A stretch of DNA of 9,744 nucleotides from an uncultured Lachnospiraceae bacterium (GTDB taxonomy: Bacteria; Bacillota; Clostridia; Lachnospirales; Lachnospiraceae), in contig CAOKHR010000072.1 of assembly GCA_948468325.1 (NCBI GenBank), positions 1 to 9,744 of the forward strand. Reading direction: 5' to 3'. Positions within the stretch are counted from its first letter, which is position 1, and each line of letters begins with the position of its first letter. The position numbers and the translations under genes are program-made. This document shows positions 1 through 6,297 of this stretch, piece by piece. The notes beneath the pieces were generated by a model. The model was not told where the DNA came from. It searched no databases and was given only the letters and a program-made list of their open reading frames with translations.

Positions 1-613
1 TATGAGAAATATAAATAAGGGCAATTCCCTGCTCTTTTAACATTCTCATCATTTCAAAAAGTTTATCTACTTCCTGCACTGTCAATGAAGAAGTAGGCTC
101 ATCCAGAACAATTACTTCCGAATTGTAGGAAATCGCCTTGGCAATTTCACACATCTGCCTTTGTGACACGGACATATTCCGCATAGGCTGTGTAAGATCT
201 ACTGTCATGCCAAGTTTTCTGAAAAGCTCAGACGCCTCTTTTTTCATTCTTCCTTCATCAATAATACCAAAAGAATTACGTGGATAACGTCCAAGGAATA
301 AATTATCAATTACATTTCTGTCCAGACACTGGTTTAACTCCTGATGAACCATTGCTATACCGTTTTCAAGAGCATCTTTCGGTCCAGAGAAATTCACTTC
401 CTTACCACTAAGGAAGATATTTCCTTCATCTTTCTGATACGTACCGAAAAGGCACTTCATCATAGTCGATTTTCCTGCGCCGTTTTCACCCATAAGTCCC
501 ATAACCGTTCCGCGTTTTACATTCAGATTAATATGATCGAGAACCCGGTTCCTTCCAAAAGACTTACTCATGCCGCGTATCGATAAGATGATATCATCTT
601 TCTTATCTGCCAT
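1..613 (-). CDS. mglA: Galactose/methylgalactoside ABC importer ATP-binding subunit MglA (3' part outside window)
   Basis: Cytoplasmic ATPase that powers sugar import by an MglABC-type transporter. Only the first 204 residues are present. Visible motifs are Walker A GENGAGKST at 42-50, the Q-loop glutamine at 91 (MVHQE), a degenerate signature NMSVSQRQM at 146-154, Walker B VIVLDEPTSSL at 167-177 and the H-loop His204, encoded at positions 2-4. The SVSQ-type signature in place of LSGGQ is typical of the first nucleotide-binding domain of sugar ATPases such as MglA, RbsA and XylG. These carry two such domains in about 500 residues, so more than half the gene lies beyond the left edge. The ATG at 613 follows an AGGAG nine bases upstream. 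The gene lies 108 bases downstream of mglB with a hairpin between them; a permease gene (mglC) probably follows outside the window. The specific MglA call over RbsA rests mainly on the neighbouring mglB. Confidence 0.9.
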   Translation of the reverse strand, partial: MADKKDDIILSIRGMSKSFGRNRVLDHINLNVKRGTVMGLMGENGAGKSTMMKCLFGTYQKDEGNIFLSGKEVNFSGPKDALENGIAMVHQELNQCLDRNVIDNLFLGRYPRNSFGIIDEGRMKKEASELFRKLGMTVDLTQPMRNMSVSQRQMCEIAKAISYNSEVIVLDEPTSSLTVQEVDKLFEMMRMLKEQGIALIYISH

Positions 614-658
614 TATTTTTTACTCCTGTATCTGTAGATTAATGATGTTTCTGCTTCT

Positions 659-692
659 AAAAATTATCAGGGAGAATTTCTCCTCCCTGATA
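659..692 (-). terminator. Hairpin with short U-tract between mglB and mglA (probable attenuator or mRNA-stabilising element)
   Basis: A perfect 10-bp stem pairs 665-674 (TATCAGGGAG) with 683-692 around an 8-nt loop. On the minus strand it is followed by ATTTTT. It lies between the mglB stop and the mglA ribosome binding site with no new promoter visible. This is the position where binding-protein operons often carry a partial terminator or 3' stabiliser, so that much more binding protein than ATPase is made. The structure is seen; the leaky-terminator role is inference. Confidence 0.6.
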
Positions 693-721
693 CCCTTCTC
701 CTTAAGAAGCTGTATTAAATA

Positions 722-2059
722 TTACTGACTAAGCAGTGATGTATAGGAAGCTGCATTGTCTGTTTTAACCATGTTAATAGCAAATGCATCATACTGTCCC
801 GGATTTCCAAGACGGTTTACAATGTTTGACTCTGTCTGTCCGTCACCACCAATATAATCAATATCAAGATTCAAAATATCATCATATGCCTCTAAAAGCG
901 GCTGATATGTTGAACTTAAGAAGTTATCTGATGCATTGTAAATGTCAAGCCATACTTTCTTTCTGGCATGTGAACCCTCGTCAAGCTGTGAAGATACCGG
1001 ATCATAAATCTTTGTAGAATCTGTAAAATCCTGATAGTTATCTCCTACTACTGCTACATTCAATGCATAGTAAGAACGCTCGTCTGCATTGTATTTATAT
1101 ACATCATCACTTAAAACGTTGCCTGCATCGTCTGCCGTGCCGATACCTGTATCAACATCAACACCGTCTAATGCGTTACGCAGAACACGAAGTGTAAGGT
1201 AAGCCTGAACATCTGCATGCTGGCTGATTGTTCCGCCGTATCCTTCTGCAATAGCTGCTACTGCATCACTGTTTGCATCATATCCGAATGTCGGTACTTT
1301 ATTGTCTTTAGACCATGCATTGAACATTGACATACCCATTCCGTCATTATTGGAAGCAATAATATCAATCTGATCACCGAAAGAAGATGACCATGTGCCG
1401 ATTGCATTTCCTGCTGTTGCTGCATCCCATGTAGCACCTGCTGAGTTCTTCATTTCCTGAGAAGCAAGCTCACGAACTGTATATGTCTTTCCGCCAACTT
1501 CAATTGTTCCGTCCTGTACGGCACTTGCTGAACCGTCAGTATTTGTTCCAACCGGATCACTGTTTATATCTCCGTCTGCTTCAACTGCCGTGCCCATTTC
1601 TTTTCTAACGCCTCTTGTACGTGCAATGGAATCGTTGTGTCCAATATCACCGATTGCAAGAACGTAACCGATTACGCCGTCACCGTTACGGTCGATAGAA
1701 TCAATGTTCTTCTCAATATACTCTTTAATCATGGTTCCCTGAAGTTCTGCGCCCTGATTTGCATCGAATCCTACATAATACGTGTTATCGTTGAAAGAAA
1801 GCGCTGCCATATCAAGTTCTCCTGTAGAACTATTAGATGGCTGACGGTTAAACCATACCAATGGCTTATCTTTGTTTGCTGTCGTGCCGGATGAAGCCTC
1901 CTGCTCATCTCCGCCGCCTGAATTCTCTGCTTCAGTGGAAGATGCATCATTTCCTGTACTTCCGTTGCTGTCACTGCCACTGTTGTCATTGCCACAGCCT
2001 GCAAACAGGCTTGCTGTCATTGCAGCACATAAAAAAGCTGCTAAAACTTTCTTTTTCAT
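722..2059 (-). CDS. mglB: Galactose/glucose-binding lipoprotein MglB, circularly permuted
   Basis: Extracellular sugar receptor of the MglABC importer, 445 residues. It starts with a lipoprotein signal peptide: lysines, a hydrophobic core, lipobox LFAGC with Cys22. A Gly/Ser/Asn/Asp/Glu-rich linker of about 40 residues follows. The order is unusual. The folded part begins at 66-75 (PLVWFNRQPS), which matches VPVVFFNKEPS around residue 91 of mature E. coli MglB. It runs through the H141/D143/R147 motif (GHND then ARTRG), W211, N238 (SNND) and D261 (FGYDAN) to the classical C-terminus near 345. After a linker of about 20 residues, 368-445 then resemble the classical N-terminus, with SDNF at 377-380 matching D14/F16 and YDAFAINMV matching VKALAINLV. 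An EF-hand-like calcium loop is at 123-131 (DRNGDGVIG). About 39 extra residues sit between R147 and W211, and N256 appears replaced by Gln280. The start has AGGAGG 8 bases upstream. Residue equivalences are by eye from memory of the E. coli protein. Confidence 0.9.
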   Translation of the reverse strand: MKKKVLAAFLCAAMTASLFAGCGNDNSGSDSNGSTGNDASSTEAENSGGGDEQEASSGTTANKDKPLVWFNRQPSNSSTGELDMAALSFNDNTYYVGFDANQGAELQGTMIKEYIEKNIDSIDRNGDGVIGYVLAIGDIGHNDSIARTRGVRKEMGTAVEADGDINSDPVGTNTDGSASAVQDGTIEVGGKTYTVRELASQEMKNSAGATWDAATAGNAIGTWSSSFGDQIDIIASNNDGMGMSMFNAWSKDNKVPTFGYDANSDAVAAIAEGYGGTISQHADVQAYLTLRVLRNALDGVDVDTGIGTADDAGNVLSDDVYKYNADERSYYALNVAVVGDNYQDFTDSTKIYDPVSSQLDEGSHARKKVWLDIYNASDNFLSSTYQPLLEAYDDILNLDIDYIGGDGQTESNIVNRLGNPGQYDAFAINMVKTDNAASYTSLLSQ

Positions 2060-2084
2060 CTTTATATCCTCCTTCTTTCTGTAA

Positions 2085-2099
2085 TCCGGTTTTTCCGGA
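2085..2099 (-). other. Small hairpin in the mglB 5' leader
   Basis: TCCGG and CCGGA form a 5-bp G/C-rich stem around a five-base loop, about 10 nt downstream of the predicted transcript start and just upstream of the Shine-Dalgarno sequence (complement at 2067-2074). It could protect the 5' end of the messenger, or it may have no function. Confidence 0.3.
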
Positions 2100-2114
2100 C
2101 TTGTTTACAAAGGG

Positions 2115-2143
2115 ATTATAGCATACACATCCCTGTTTTACAA
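2115..2143 (-). promoter_or_regulatory. Sigma-A promoter of mglB
   Basis: Read on the minus strand, -35 TTGTAA (2138-2143) and -10 TATAAT (2115-2120) are separated by 17 nt, with TGC before the -10 giving an extended -10. Transcription should start near 2108, leaving a leader of about 48 nt. TGTAAAC, similar to half of a catabolite-responsive element, lies at the predicted start site. The other half is not recognisable, so CcpA control is only a weak possibility. Confidence 0.7.
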
Positions 2144-2155
2144 GAAAAACTATAA

Positions 2156-2193
2156 CAAATGACGAAATTTTTTTCAAAATTCCGTGTCATTTG
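2156..2193 (-). terminator. Long imperfect inverted repeat between the DUF711 gene and mglB, possible terminator
   Basis: CAAATGAC at 2156-2163 pairs with GTCATTTG at 2186-2193, and inside it AATTTT (2166-2171) pairs with AAAATT (2176-2181), leaving a small asymmetric bulge. It is the best candidate to end the ACT-DUF711 transcript, but the tail (TTATAGTTTTT) is a poor U-tract. It also lies just upstream of the mglB -35 element, so an operator role for mgl is a fair alternative. Confidence 0.4.
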
Positions 2194-2233
2194 GGTAATT
2201 TAACCACAAATTTTGTATTATATTGTCAGTTTT

Positions 2234-3598
2234 TTAATTTTTGAAGCTGTGAATCGGTGCCGGAATCCTTCCTTTCCGGCGAATAAAATCCTCACAGGAA
2301 AATGTATTTACAGGCATAATCGGTGCATACCCGAATAATCCGCCAAATTCCACTGTATCTCCTACATCTTTGCCGATTACCGGAATCAGCCTCGCCGCTG
2401 TTGTTTTCTGGTTTACCATGCCAAGCGCCATCTCATCGGCTATCATACCGGAAATCGTAGCTGCGCTTGTGTTTCCCGGAATCGCTATCATATCAAGCCC
2501 CACCGAACAGACGCATGTCATAGCTTCTAATTTTTCAAGCGTAATCGCTTTCGCCTGTACAGAATCAATCATACCCTGGTCTTCACTGACCGGAATAAAC
2601 GCTCCGCTTAAACCTCCGACATATGAAGAAGCCATCACGCCGCCTTTTTTGACCTGGTCATTTAACAGGGCGAGCGCAGCGGTTGTTCCGGGAGCTCCCG
2701 CATATTCCAGACCGATTTCACACAAAATATCTGCCACGCTGTCGCCCACTGCCGGCGTCGGCGCCAAAGACAGATCAATAATTCCAAACGGTATGCCAAG
2801 CATCCTTGAAGCCTCCTGTGCCACCAGCTGGCCTACTCTGGTAACTTTAAACGCCGTTTTCTTAATCGTCTCGCAAAGCACTTCAAAACTCTCTCCGCGC
2901 ACCTTTTCGAGTGCCGTCTTTACAACGCCCGGGCCGCTGACTCCTATATTAATCACTGCGTCCGCTTCTGTCACACCGTGAAATGCTCCTGCCATAAAAG
3001 GATTGTCATCCGGAGCATTGCAGAATACTACAAGTTTCATACAATCGACAGAATCCCTGTCCTTTGAACGCTCCGCCACTTCTAAGAGGACTTCTCCCAT
3101 CAGCCTTACGGCATCCATATTAATCCCTGTTTTAGAAGAAGCCAGATTCACGGAGCTGCATACACGTTCTGTACTGCATAGCGCTATCGGAATGGAACGG
3201 ATCAGAAGTTCGTCCGCTTTCGTCATTCCTTTGGATACAAGTGCCGAATATCCGCCGATCAGATTAACCCCCACTGATTTCGCAGCCGCGTCCATTGTCT
3301 GCGCAATGACTGCAAAATCTTCCGGCGTATGGCAGGCAGCGCCGCCAACCAGAGCAATCGGCGTCACAGAAATACGCTTATTTACAATCGGAATCGCATA
3401 TTCACGTTCAATTTCTTCTCCAACGGCAGCAAGATCTTTCGCTGTCGTTGTAATTTTATTGTATATATTCTGATTCAGCTTTTCCAGATTATCGTCAATA
3501 CAATCGAGCAGACTGATTCCAAGTGTAATCGTACGAACATCCAAATTCTCCTGTTCAATCATCTCATTGGTTTCTTTTACTTCCCATATATTAATCAT
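2234..3598 (-). CDS. DUF711 / UPF0210 ("PFL family") protein
   Basis: A 454-residue protein recognised as UPF0210/DUF711 from its N-terminus (INIWEVKET, then LDVRTITLGISL) and glycine-rich core blocks such as INIGVSGPGVV, SLAPTPAVGDSVADIL and IAIPGNTSAATISGM. The length is the usual full length for the family. Its biochemical role is not known to me. To my recollection, a pneumococcal member (SP0239) has a solved structure grouped with the pyruvate formate-lyase-like barrel, which explains the "PFL family" label; this does not show radical enzyme activity. There is no signal peptide or membrane segment, so it is cytoplasmic. The start at 3598 has a strong AAAGGAGG at 3604-3611 with 5-nt spacing. 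It follows the ACT gene by 17 bases, and this ACT-DUF711 pairing recurs across bacteria, suggesting that the two proteins work together. Confidence 0.9.
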   Translation of the reverse strand: MINIWEVKETNEMIEQENLDVRTITLGISLLDCIDDNLEKLNQNIYNKITTTAKDLAAVGEEIEREYAIPIVNKRISVTPIALVGGAACHTPEDFAVIAQTMDAAAKSVGVNLIGGYSALVSKGMTKADELLIRSIPIALCSTERVCSSVNLASSKTGINMDAVRLMGEVLLEVAERSKDRDSVDCMKLVVFCNAPDDNPFMAGAFHGVTEADAVINIGVSGPGVVKTALEKVRGESFEVLCETIKKTAFKVTRVGQLVAQEASRMLGIPFGIIDLSLAPTPAVGDSVADILCEIGLEYAGAPGTTAALALLNDQVKKGGVMASSYVGGLSGAFIPVSEDQGMIDSVQAKAITLEKLEAMTCVCSVGLDMIAIPGNTSAATISGMIADEMALGMVNQKTTAARLIPVIGKDVGDTVEFGGLFGYAPIMPVNTFSCEDFIRRKGRIPAPIHSFKN

Positions 3599-3615
3599 GG
3601 CAGCCTCCTTTTATC

Positions 3616-3900
3616 TCAGATCCGGTGCATTTTCTGAAAAATCTCTTCACGCTGGCATTTGATGCTGACACCGATTTCCTCTCCCAGGCATTCCAGATCC
3701 TTCAGACATTCTCCAAAAGGTTTTTTTGAACCGCTCATATCCGCTATCATCATCATATTAAAATAACCCTGCACAATTGTCTGGGAAATATCAAGTACAT
3801 TAATCTCATTCTGGGCAAGATATGTACATACTTTTGCAATAATCCCAACCGTATCTTTTCCTACAACAGTTATAATCGTCTTATCCGCTGTTTTCTCCAT
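3616..3900 (-). CDS. ACT domain protein, UPF0237 family
   Basis: A single ACT domain of 94 residues. The opening strand TIITVVGKDTVGIIAKV is the typical UPF0237/GcvR-like ligand-binding start, with GKDTVG at 14-19, followed by INVLDISQTIVQGYFNMMM. ACT domains bind small ligands, often amino acids, and transmit this to a partner; ligand and partner are unknown here, the partner probably being the downstream DUF711 protein. The ATG at 3900 is preferred because AAGGTGA lies 6 bases upstream and the resulting protein has the family length of about 90 residues. An ATG at 3909 and a TTG at 3936 are in frame but less likely. It is the first gene of a two-gene operon. Confidence 0.88.
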   Translation of the reverse strand: MEKTADKTIITVVGKDTVGIIAKVCTYLAQNEINVLDISQTIVQGYFNMMMIADMSGSKKPFGECLKDLECLGEEIGVSIKCQREEIFQKMHRI

Positions 3901-3944
3901 GTTCTGCATCACCTTCCGCTTCCTTTCCAAAAACAATATTTTTT

Positions 3945-3973
3945 ATAATACCATATGTTCCGTTTCTTGTCAT
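3945..3973 (-). promoter_or_regulatory. Promoter of the ACT-DUF711 operon
   Basis: On the minus strand, -35 ATGACA (3968-3973) and -10 TATTAT (3945-3950) have a 17-nt spacer ending TGG, an extended -10. The predicted start is near 3938, giving a leader of about 38 nt before the ATG at 3900. It is divergent from the SPFH promoter, with 33 bases between the two -35 boxes. Confidence 0.6.
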
Positions 3974-4006
3974 TAATTTCTGTTTTCAAAATTATTTAAA
4001 AACCGG

Positions 4007-4035
4007 TTGCAAAAGTGATATTAAAATGATATTAT
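4007..4035 (+). promoter_or_regulatory. Promoter of the SPFH-RHH operon, with a palindrome over the -35
   Basis: TTGCAA (4007-4012), a 17-nt spacer, then TATTAT (4030-4035) preceded by TGA, an extended -10. Transcription should start near 4042. A perfect palindrome AACCGGTT (4001-4008) overlaps the first two bases of the -35 box, where a repressor site would act. Binding by the ribbon-helix-helix protein encoded in this operon is speculation. Confidence 0.6.
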
Positions 4036-4067
4036 AAAAATATCAAAAAGAAGGAGGTTATGTATTT

Positions 4068-5063
4068 ATGAAAGAAATCATTTTAAAAAACAAAAAAAAC
4101 GGTATGACGGTTTTGCTGCTGTCACTTCTGATTTATGCCGCGGCAATTGCAGGAACAGTTTTGGGGGGAATTATGGTGGAAGACGGCAAAAATCCTGTTC
4201 TTTTAGTAATCAGTATCATTTTTCTAAGCATCACCTGGCTTCTCTGGCCCGGCTTAAAGGTTTTGAAACCCCAGGAAGCCCTTGTCCTTACATTATTCGG
4301 CCGTTACATCGGCACATTAAAAGAACCCGGATTTTATTTTGTTAATCCGTTCTGTGTGGCAGTAAATCCTGCCGCAAAAACGAAACTGAACCAGAGCAAT
4401 GATGTAAAAACCAAAAAGAATGTAGACGGTGTGGACTTAGAAGTGTCTTCCAAAAAACTTTCTTTAAAAATTATGACGTTAAACAACAACAGGCAGAAAA
4501 TTAATGACTGTCTGGGCAATCCGGTAGAAATCGGCATTGCTGTCACCTGGCGTATCACCAATACTGCAAAAGCCGTATTTAATGTAGATAATTATAAAGA
4601 ATTTTTGTCGCTCCAATGTGACAGCGCCCTGAGAAACATCGTACGTATTTATCCTTATGACGTTGCGCCAAATGTAGACACAACTGGAGACGGCACAGCA
4701 GACGAAGGCAGTTTAAGAGGATCCAGCGAAATCGTAGCAGGCAGAATCAAAGAAGAAATACAAAGAAAAGTAAACGAAGCCGGTATTGAAATTATAGAAG
4801 CCCGTATTACATACCTTGCCTATGCACCGGAAATCGCTGCTACAATGCTGCAAAGACAGCAGGCTTCTGCTATTATTGATGCCAGAAAGATGATTGTAGA
4901 CGGTGCGGTCGGCATGGTGGAAATGGCTCTCGAACGTCTGAATGAAAACAATATCGTAGAACTGGACGAGGAGCGCAAAGCGGCAATGGTATCCAATCTT
5001 CTTGTTGTTCTCTGCGGCAATCACGATGCGCAGCCCGTTGTCAATTCGGGCAGCCTGTATTAA
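4068..5063 (+). CDS. SPFH/Band 7 domain membrane protein
   Basis: A 331-residue membrane protein of the stomatin/prohibitin/flotillin/HflKC superfamily. Two hydrophobic segments, about 13-36 and 43-62, anchor it. The Band 7 domain then opens with VLKPQEALVLTLFGRYIGTL, the classical entry of this domain, followed by PGFYFVNPF. The C-terminal part (about 220-300) is a charged helical region with the usual EAGIEIIEARITYLAYAPEI block followed by RQQASAIIDARK. Such proteins oligomerise into membrane scaffolds and often control proteases or membrane microdomains; the client here is unknown. The start at 4068 has AGGAGG ten bases upstream. An ATG at 4060 is too close to that site and opens only a three-codon frame. 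The RHH gene follows after 8 bases, so the two are co-transcribed. Confidence 0.9.
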   Translation: MKEIILKNKKNGMTVLLLSLLIYAAAIAGTVLGGIMVEDGKNPVLLVISIIFLSITWLLWPGLKVLKPQEALVLTLFGRYIGTLKEPGFYFVNPFCVAVNPAAKTKLNQSNDVKTKKNVDGVDLEVSSKKLSLKIMTLNNNRQKINDCLGNPVEIGIAVTWRITNTAKAVFNVDNYKEFLSLQCDSALRNIVRIYPYDVAPNVDTTGDGTADEGSLRGSSEIVAGRIKEEIQRKVNEAGIEIIEARITYLAYAPEIAATMLQRQQASAIIDARKMIVDGAVGMVEMALERLNENNIVELDEERKAAMVSNLLVVLCGNHDAQPVVNSGSLY

Positions 5064-5071
5064 TCATAACC

Positions 5072-5272
5072 ATGGCTGACAATAAGAAAAAACAAATCCC
5101 GCTCAGGCTGTCACCAAAACTCTATGATGCCATTGCCGCCTGGGCCGAGGATGATTTCCGTTCCGTAAACGGACAGATTGAATATCTCTTATCCGAATGC
5201 GTACGTCAGCGCAAAAAAAACGGCAGATATGTCTCAGACGAAATTGATGTACCTCCGGAACTTGACATATAA
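5072..5272 (+). CDS. Arc-like ribbon-helix-helix protein
   Basis: A 66-residue protein with the ribbon-helix-helix pattern: a strand QIPLRL at 8-13, helix A (PKLYDAIAAWAEDD), then FRSVNGQIEYLLSECVRQ, matching the RSVNSEI turn and helix B of phage Arc repressor. It should form a dimer that binds DNA through the paired strands; Gln8 and Arg12 match two of the Arc contact positions, while the middle one is proline. No Shine-Dalgarno is visible before the ATG, which lies 8 bases after the SPFH stop, so translation is probably coupled. There is no adjacent toxin gene, so an antitoxin role is unsupported. It may autoregulate the operon, or it could be an accessory of the SPFH protein. Confidence 0.8.
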   Translation: MADNKKKQIPLRLSPKLYDAIAAWAEDDFRSVNGQIEYLLSECVRQRKKNGRYVSDEIDVPPELDI

Positions 5273-5280
5273 ACACAAAC

Positions 5281-5322
5281 AAAAACCTGCGGAAACTGTA
5301 ACGGCAGATTCCGCAGGTTTTT
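5281..5322 (+). terminator. Strong intrinsic terminator of the SPFH-RHH operon
   Basis: A perfect 14-bp stem pairs 5281-5294 with 5309-5322 (AACCTGCGGAA core), with CTG/CAG pairing inside the loop. The right arm ends in TTTTT, followed by GTC. It begins 8 bases after the RHH stop codon. Confidence 0.88.
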
Positions 5323-5398
5323 GTCTGCATGGTAAGTGTAAAATTATCTGCCGCCTTGCAAAATGCAGACAGCAGGATTATAATCTAGCTATGCAGAT
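5323..5398 (+). repeat. Repeated TCTGCAT/ATGCAGA motifs around the LysR promoter
   Basis: GTCTGCAT (5323-5330) and ATGCAGAC (5363-5370) form a perfect 8-bp inverted repeat with centres about 40 bases apart. ATGCAGAT occurs again at 5391-5398 and a partial TCTGC at 5347-5351. The copies lie before, inside and after the promoter, a plausible layout for an autoregulated LysR gene. No protein is known to bind here. Confidence 0.4.
5356..5384 (+). promoter_or_regulatory. Promoter of the LysR-family gene
   Basis: TTGCAA (5356-5361), a 17-nt spacer and a consensus TATAAT (5379-5384). The predicted start near 5391 would leave a short leader of about 22 nt containing GGAGG at 5401-5405. The spacer contains one ATGCAGAC motif. 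Confidence 0.68.
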
Positions 5399-5412
5399 AT
5401 GGAGGAGTTCTT

Positions 5413-6297
5413 ATGGATATTAATTTTGAATTATATAAAGTTTTTTACTGCGTCGCAACCACCTTGAGTTTTTCCGAAGCCAGCAGGCACCTTTATATTT
5501 CACAGTCTGCTGTCAGCCAGTCCGTCAAATCTTTAGAAAAAAAACTGGGACAGGAACTGTTTATCCGCAGCACCAAAAAAGTCAGGCTTACTCCGGCCGG
5601 TCAGGTACTGTTAAAATATGTCGAACCTGCCATCAATCTGATCACACGGGGAGAAAAGCAGCTATCAGATGCAGAAACTCTGGGCTTAGGCCAGCTGCAT
5701 ATCGGCGCAAATGATACTATCTGCCGCTATTTTCTGGTACCCTATTTAAAACAGTTTCATCAGAAATTTCCAAATGTTCCGATTAAAGTTACCAATGCCA
5801 CTTCCCTTTCCTGCGCAGATCTTCTGCAGCAGGGAAAAGTAGACCTGATTGTTACCAATTACCCGAATTCCAAACTGAACCATTCCTATGTCCGGAAAAC
5901 CGTCTGCAAATTTCATGACGTTTTTATTGCGAATCCCTCATACTTCCATCTGGAACAAAAAGAAATCTCATTTCAGGAATTAAAACAATATCCGATACTT
6001 CTGTTAGACAAAAAAAGTACGACAAGCGAATTCTTACGCAGCCTTTTTTTGCAATATCAATTAGAGCTGATTCCTGAAATTGAATTAAGCAGCAACGACC
6101 TTCTGATTGACCTTGCAAAAATCGGTCTTGGCATCGCTTTTATACCGGATTACTGTCTGCACGGCCAGACAAACGGACTCTTTCTTCTGCATACAAAAGA
6201 GAACATCCCGTCCAGACGCATTGTCGTTTCTGTAAATGACAATCTACCCGTTTCCGCTTCTGCAGAAGAATTTTTAAACCTGCTCCCAGAAGTGTAA
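5413..6297 (+). CDS. LysR-family transcriptional regulator
   Basis: A 294-residue regulator of typical family length. Residues 3-62 form the winged helix-turn-helix (FSEASRHLYISQSAVSQSVKSLEKKLG, in which SQSAVSQSV marks the recognition helix), followed by LFIRSTKKVRLTPAG of the wing. The linker helix runs to about 88. From about 92 there is a periplasmic-binding-protein-like effector domain, opening LGQLHIGANDTICRYFLVPYL and including GIAFIPDY near 240. The inducer is unknown. The target is not given by a divergent neighbour, since the gene upstream runs in the same direction and has its own terminator. Repeats in the promoter suggest autoregulation. GGAGG lies 7 bases before the start. The last 24 bases overlap the convergent helicase gene. 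Confidence 0.93.
   Translation: MDINFELYKVFYCVATTLSFSEASRHLYISQSAVSQSVKSLEKKLGQELFIRSTKKVRLTPAGQVLLKYVEPAINLITRGEKQLSDAETLGLGQLHIGANDTICRYFLVPYLKQFHQKFPNVPIKVTNATSLSCADLLQQGKVDLIVTNYPNSKLNHSYVRKTVCKFHDVFIANPSYFHLEQKEISFQELKQYPILLLDKKSTTSEFLRSLFLQYQLELIPEIELSSNDLLIDLAKIGLGIAFIPDYCLHGQTNGLFLLHTKENIPSRRIVVSVNDNLPVSASAEEFLNLLPEV

Noticed and set aside
2101..2112. Catabolite-responsive element at the mglB start site
   Set aside because: Only the TGTAAAC half fits the consensus; the second half lacks the required bases.
2300..2520. Possible glycyl-radical features in the DUF711 protein: FGYA near 422-425 and a C-x-C pair at 362-364, recalling pyruvate formate-lyase
   Set aside because: The glycyl loop consensus (RVSGYA) is not matched beyond three residues, the cysteines are not adjacent, and no activating enzyme is nearby. 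Similarity of fold alone does not support radical chemistry.
2370..3473. Two long open frames on the plus strand (203 and 156 codons) opposite the DUF711 gene
   Set aside because: Both are antisense to a well-conserved protein, have no ribosome binding sites and translate into Ser/Thr/Pro-rich low-information sequence, as expected for the reverse frame of a real gene.
4060..4071. Three-codon mini-ORF (ATG TAT TTA TGA) overlapping the SPFH start codon
   Set aside because: Its ATG is only 2 bases from the Shine-Dalgarno sequence, too close for initiation, while the SPFH ATG is 10 bases away. Probably coincidence.
5072..5272. RHH protein as the antitoxin of a toxin-antitoxin pair
   Set aside because: No toxin-like gene adjoins it; the gene is followed directly by a terminator and preceded by an SPFH membrane protein.
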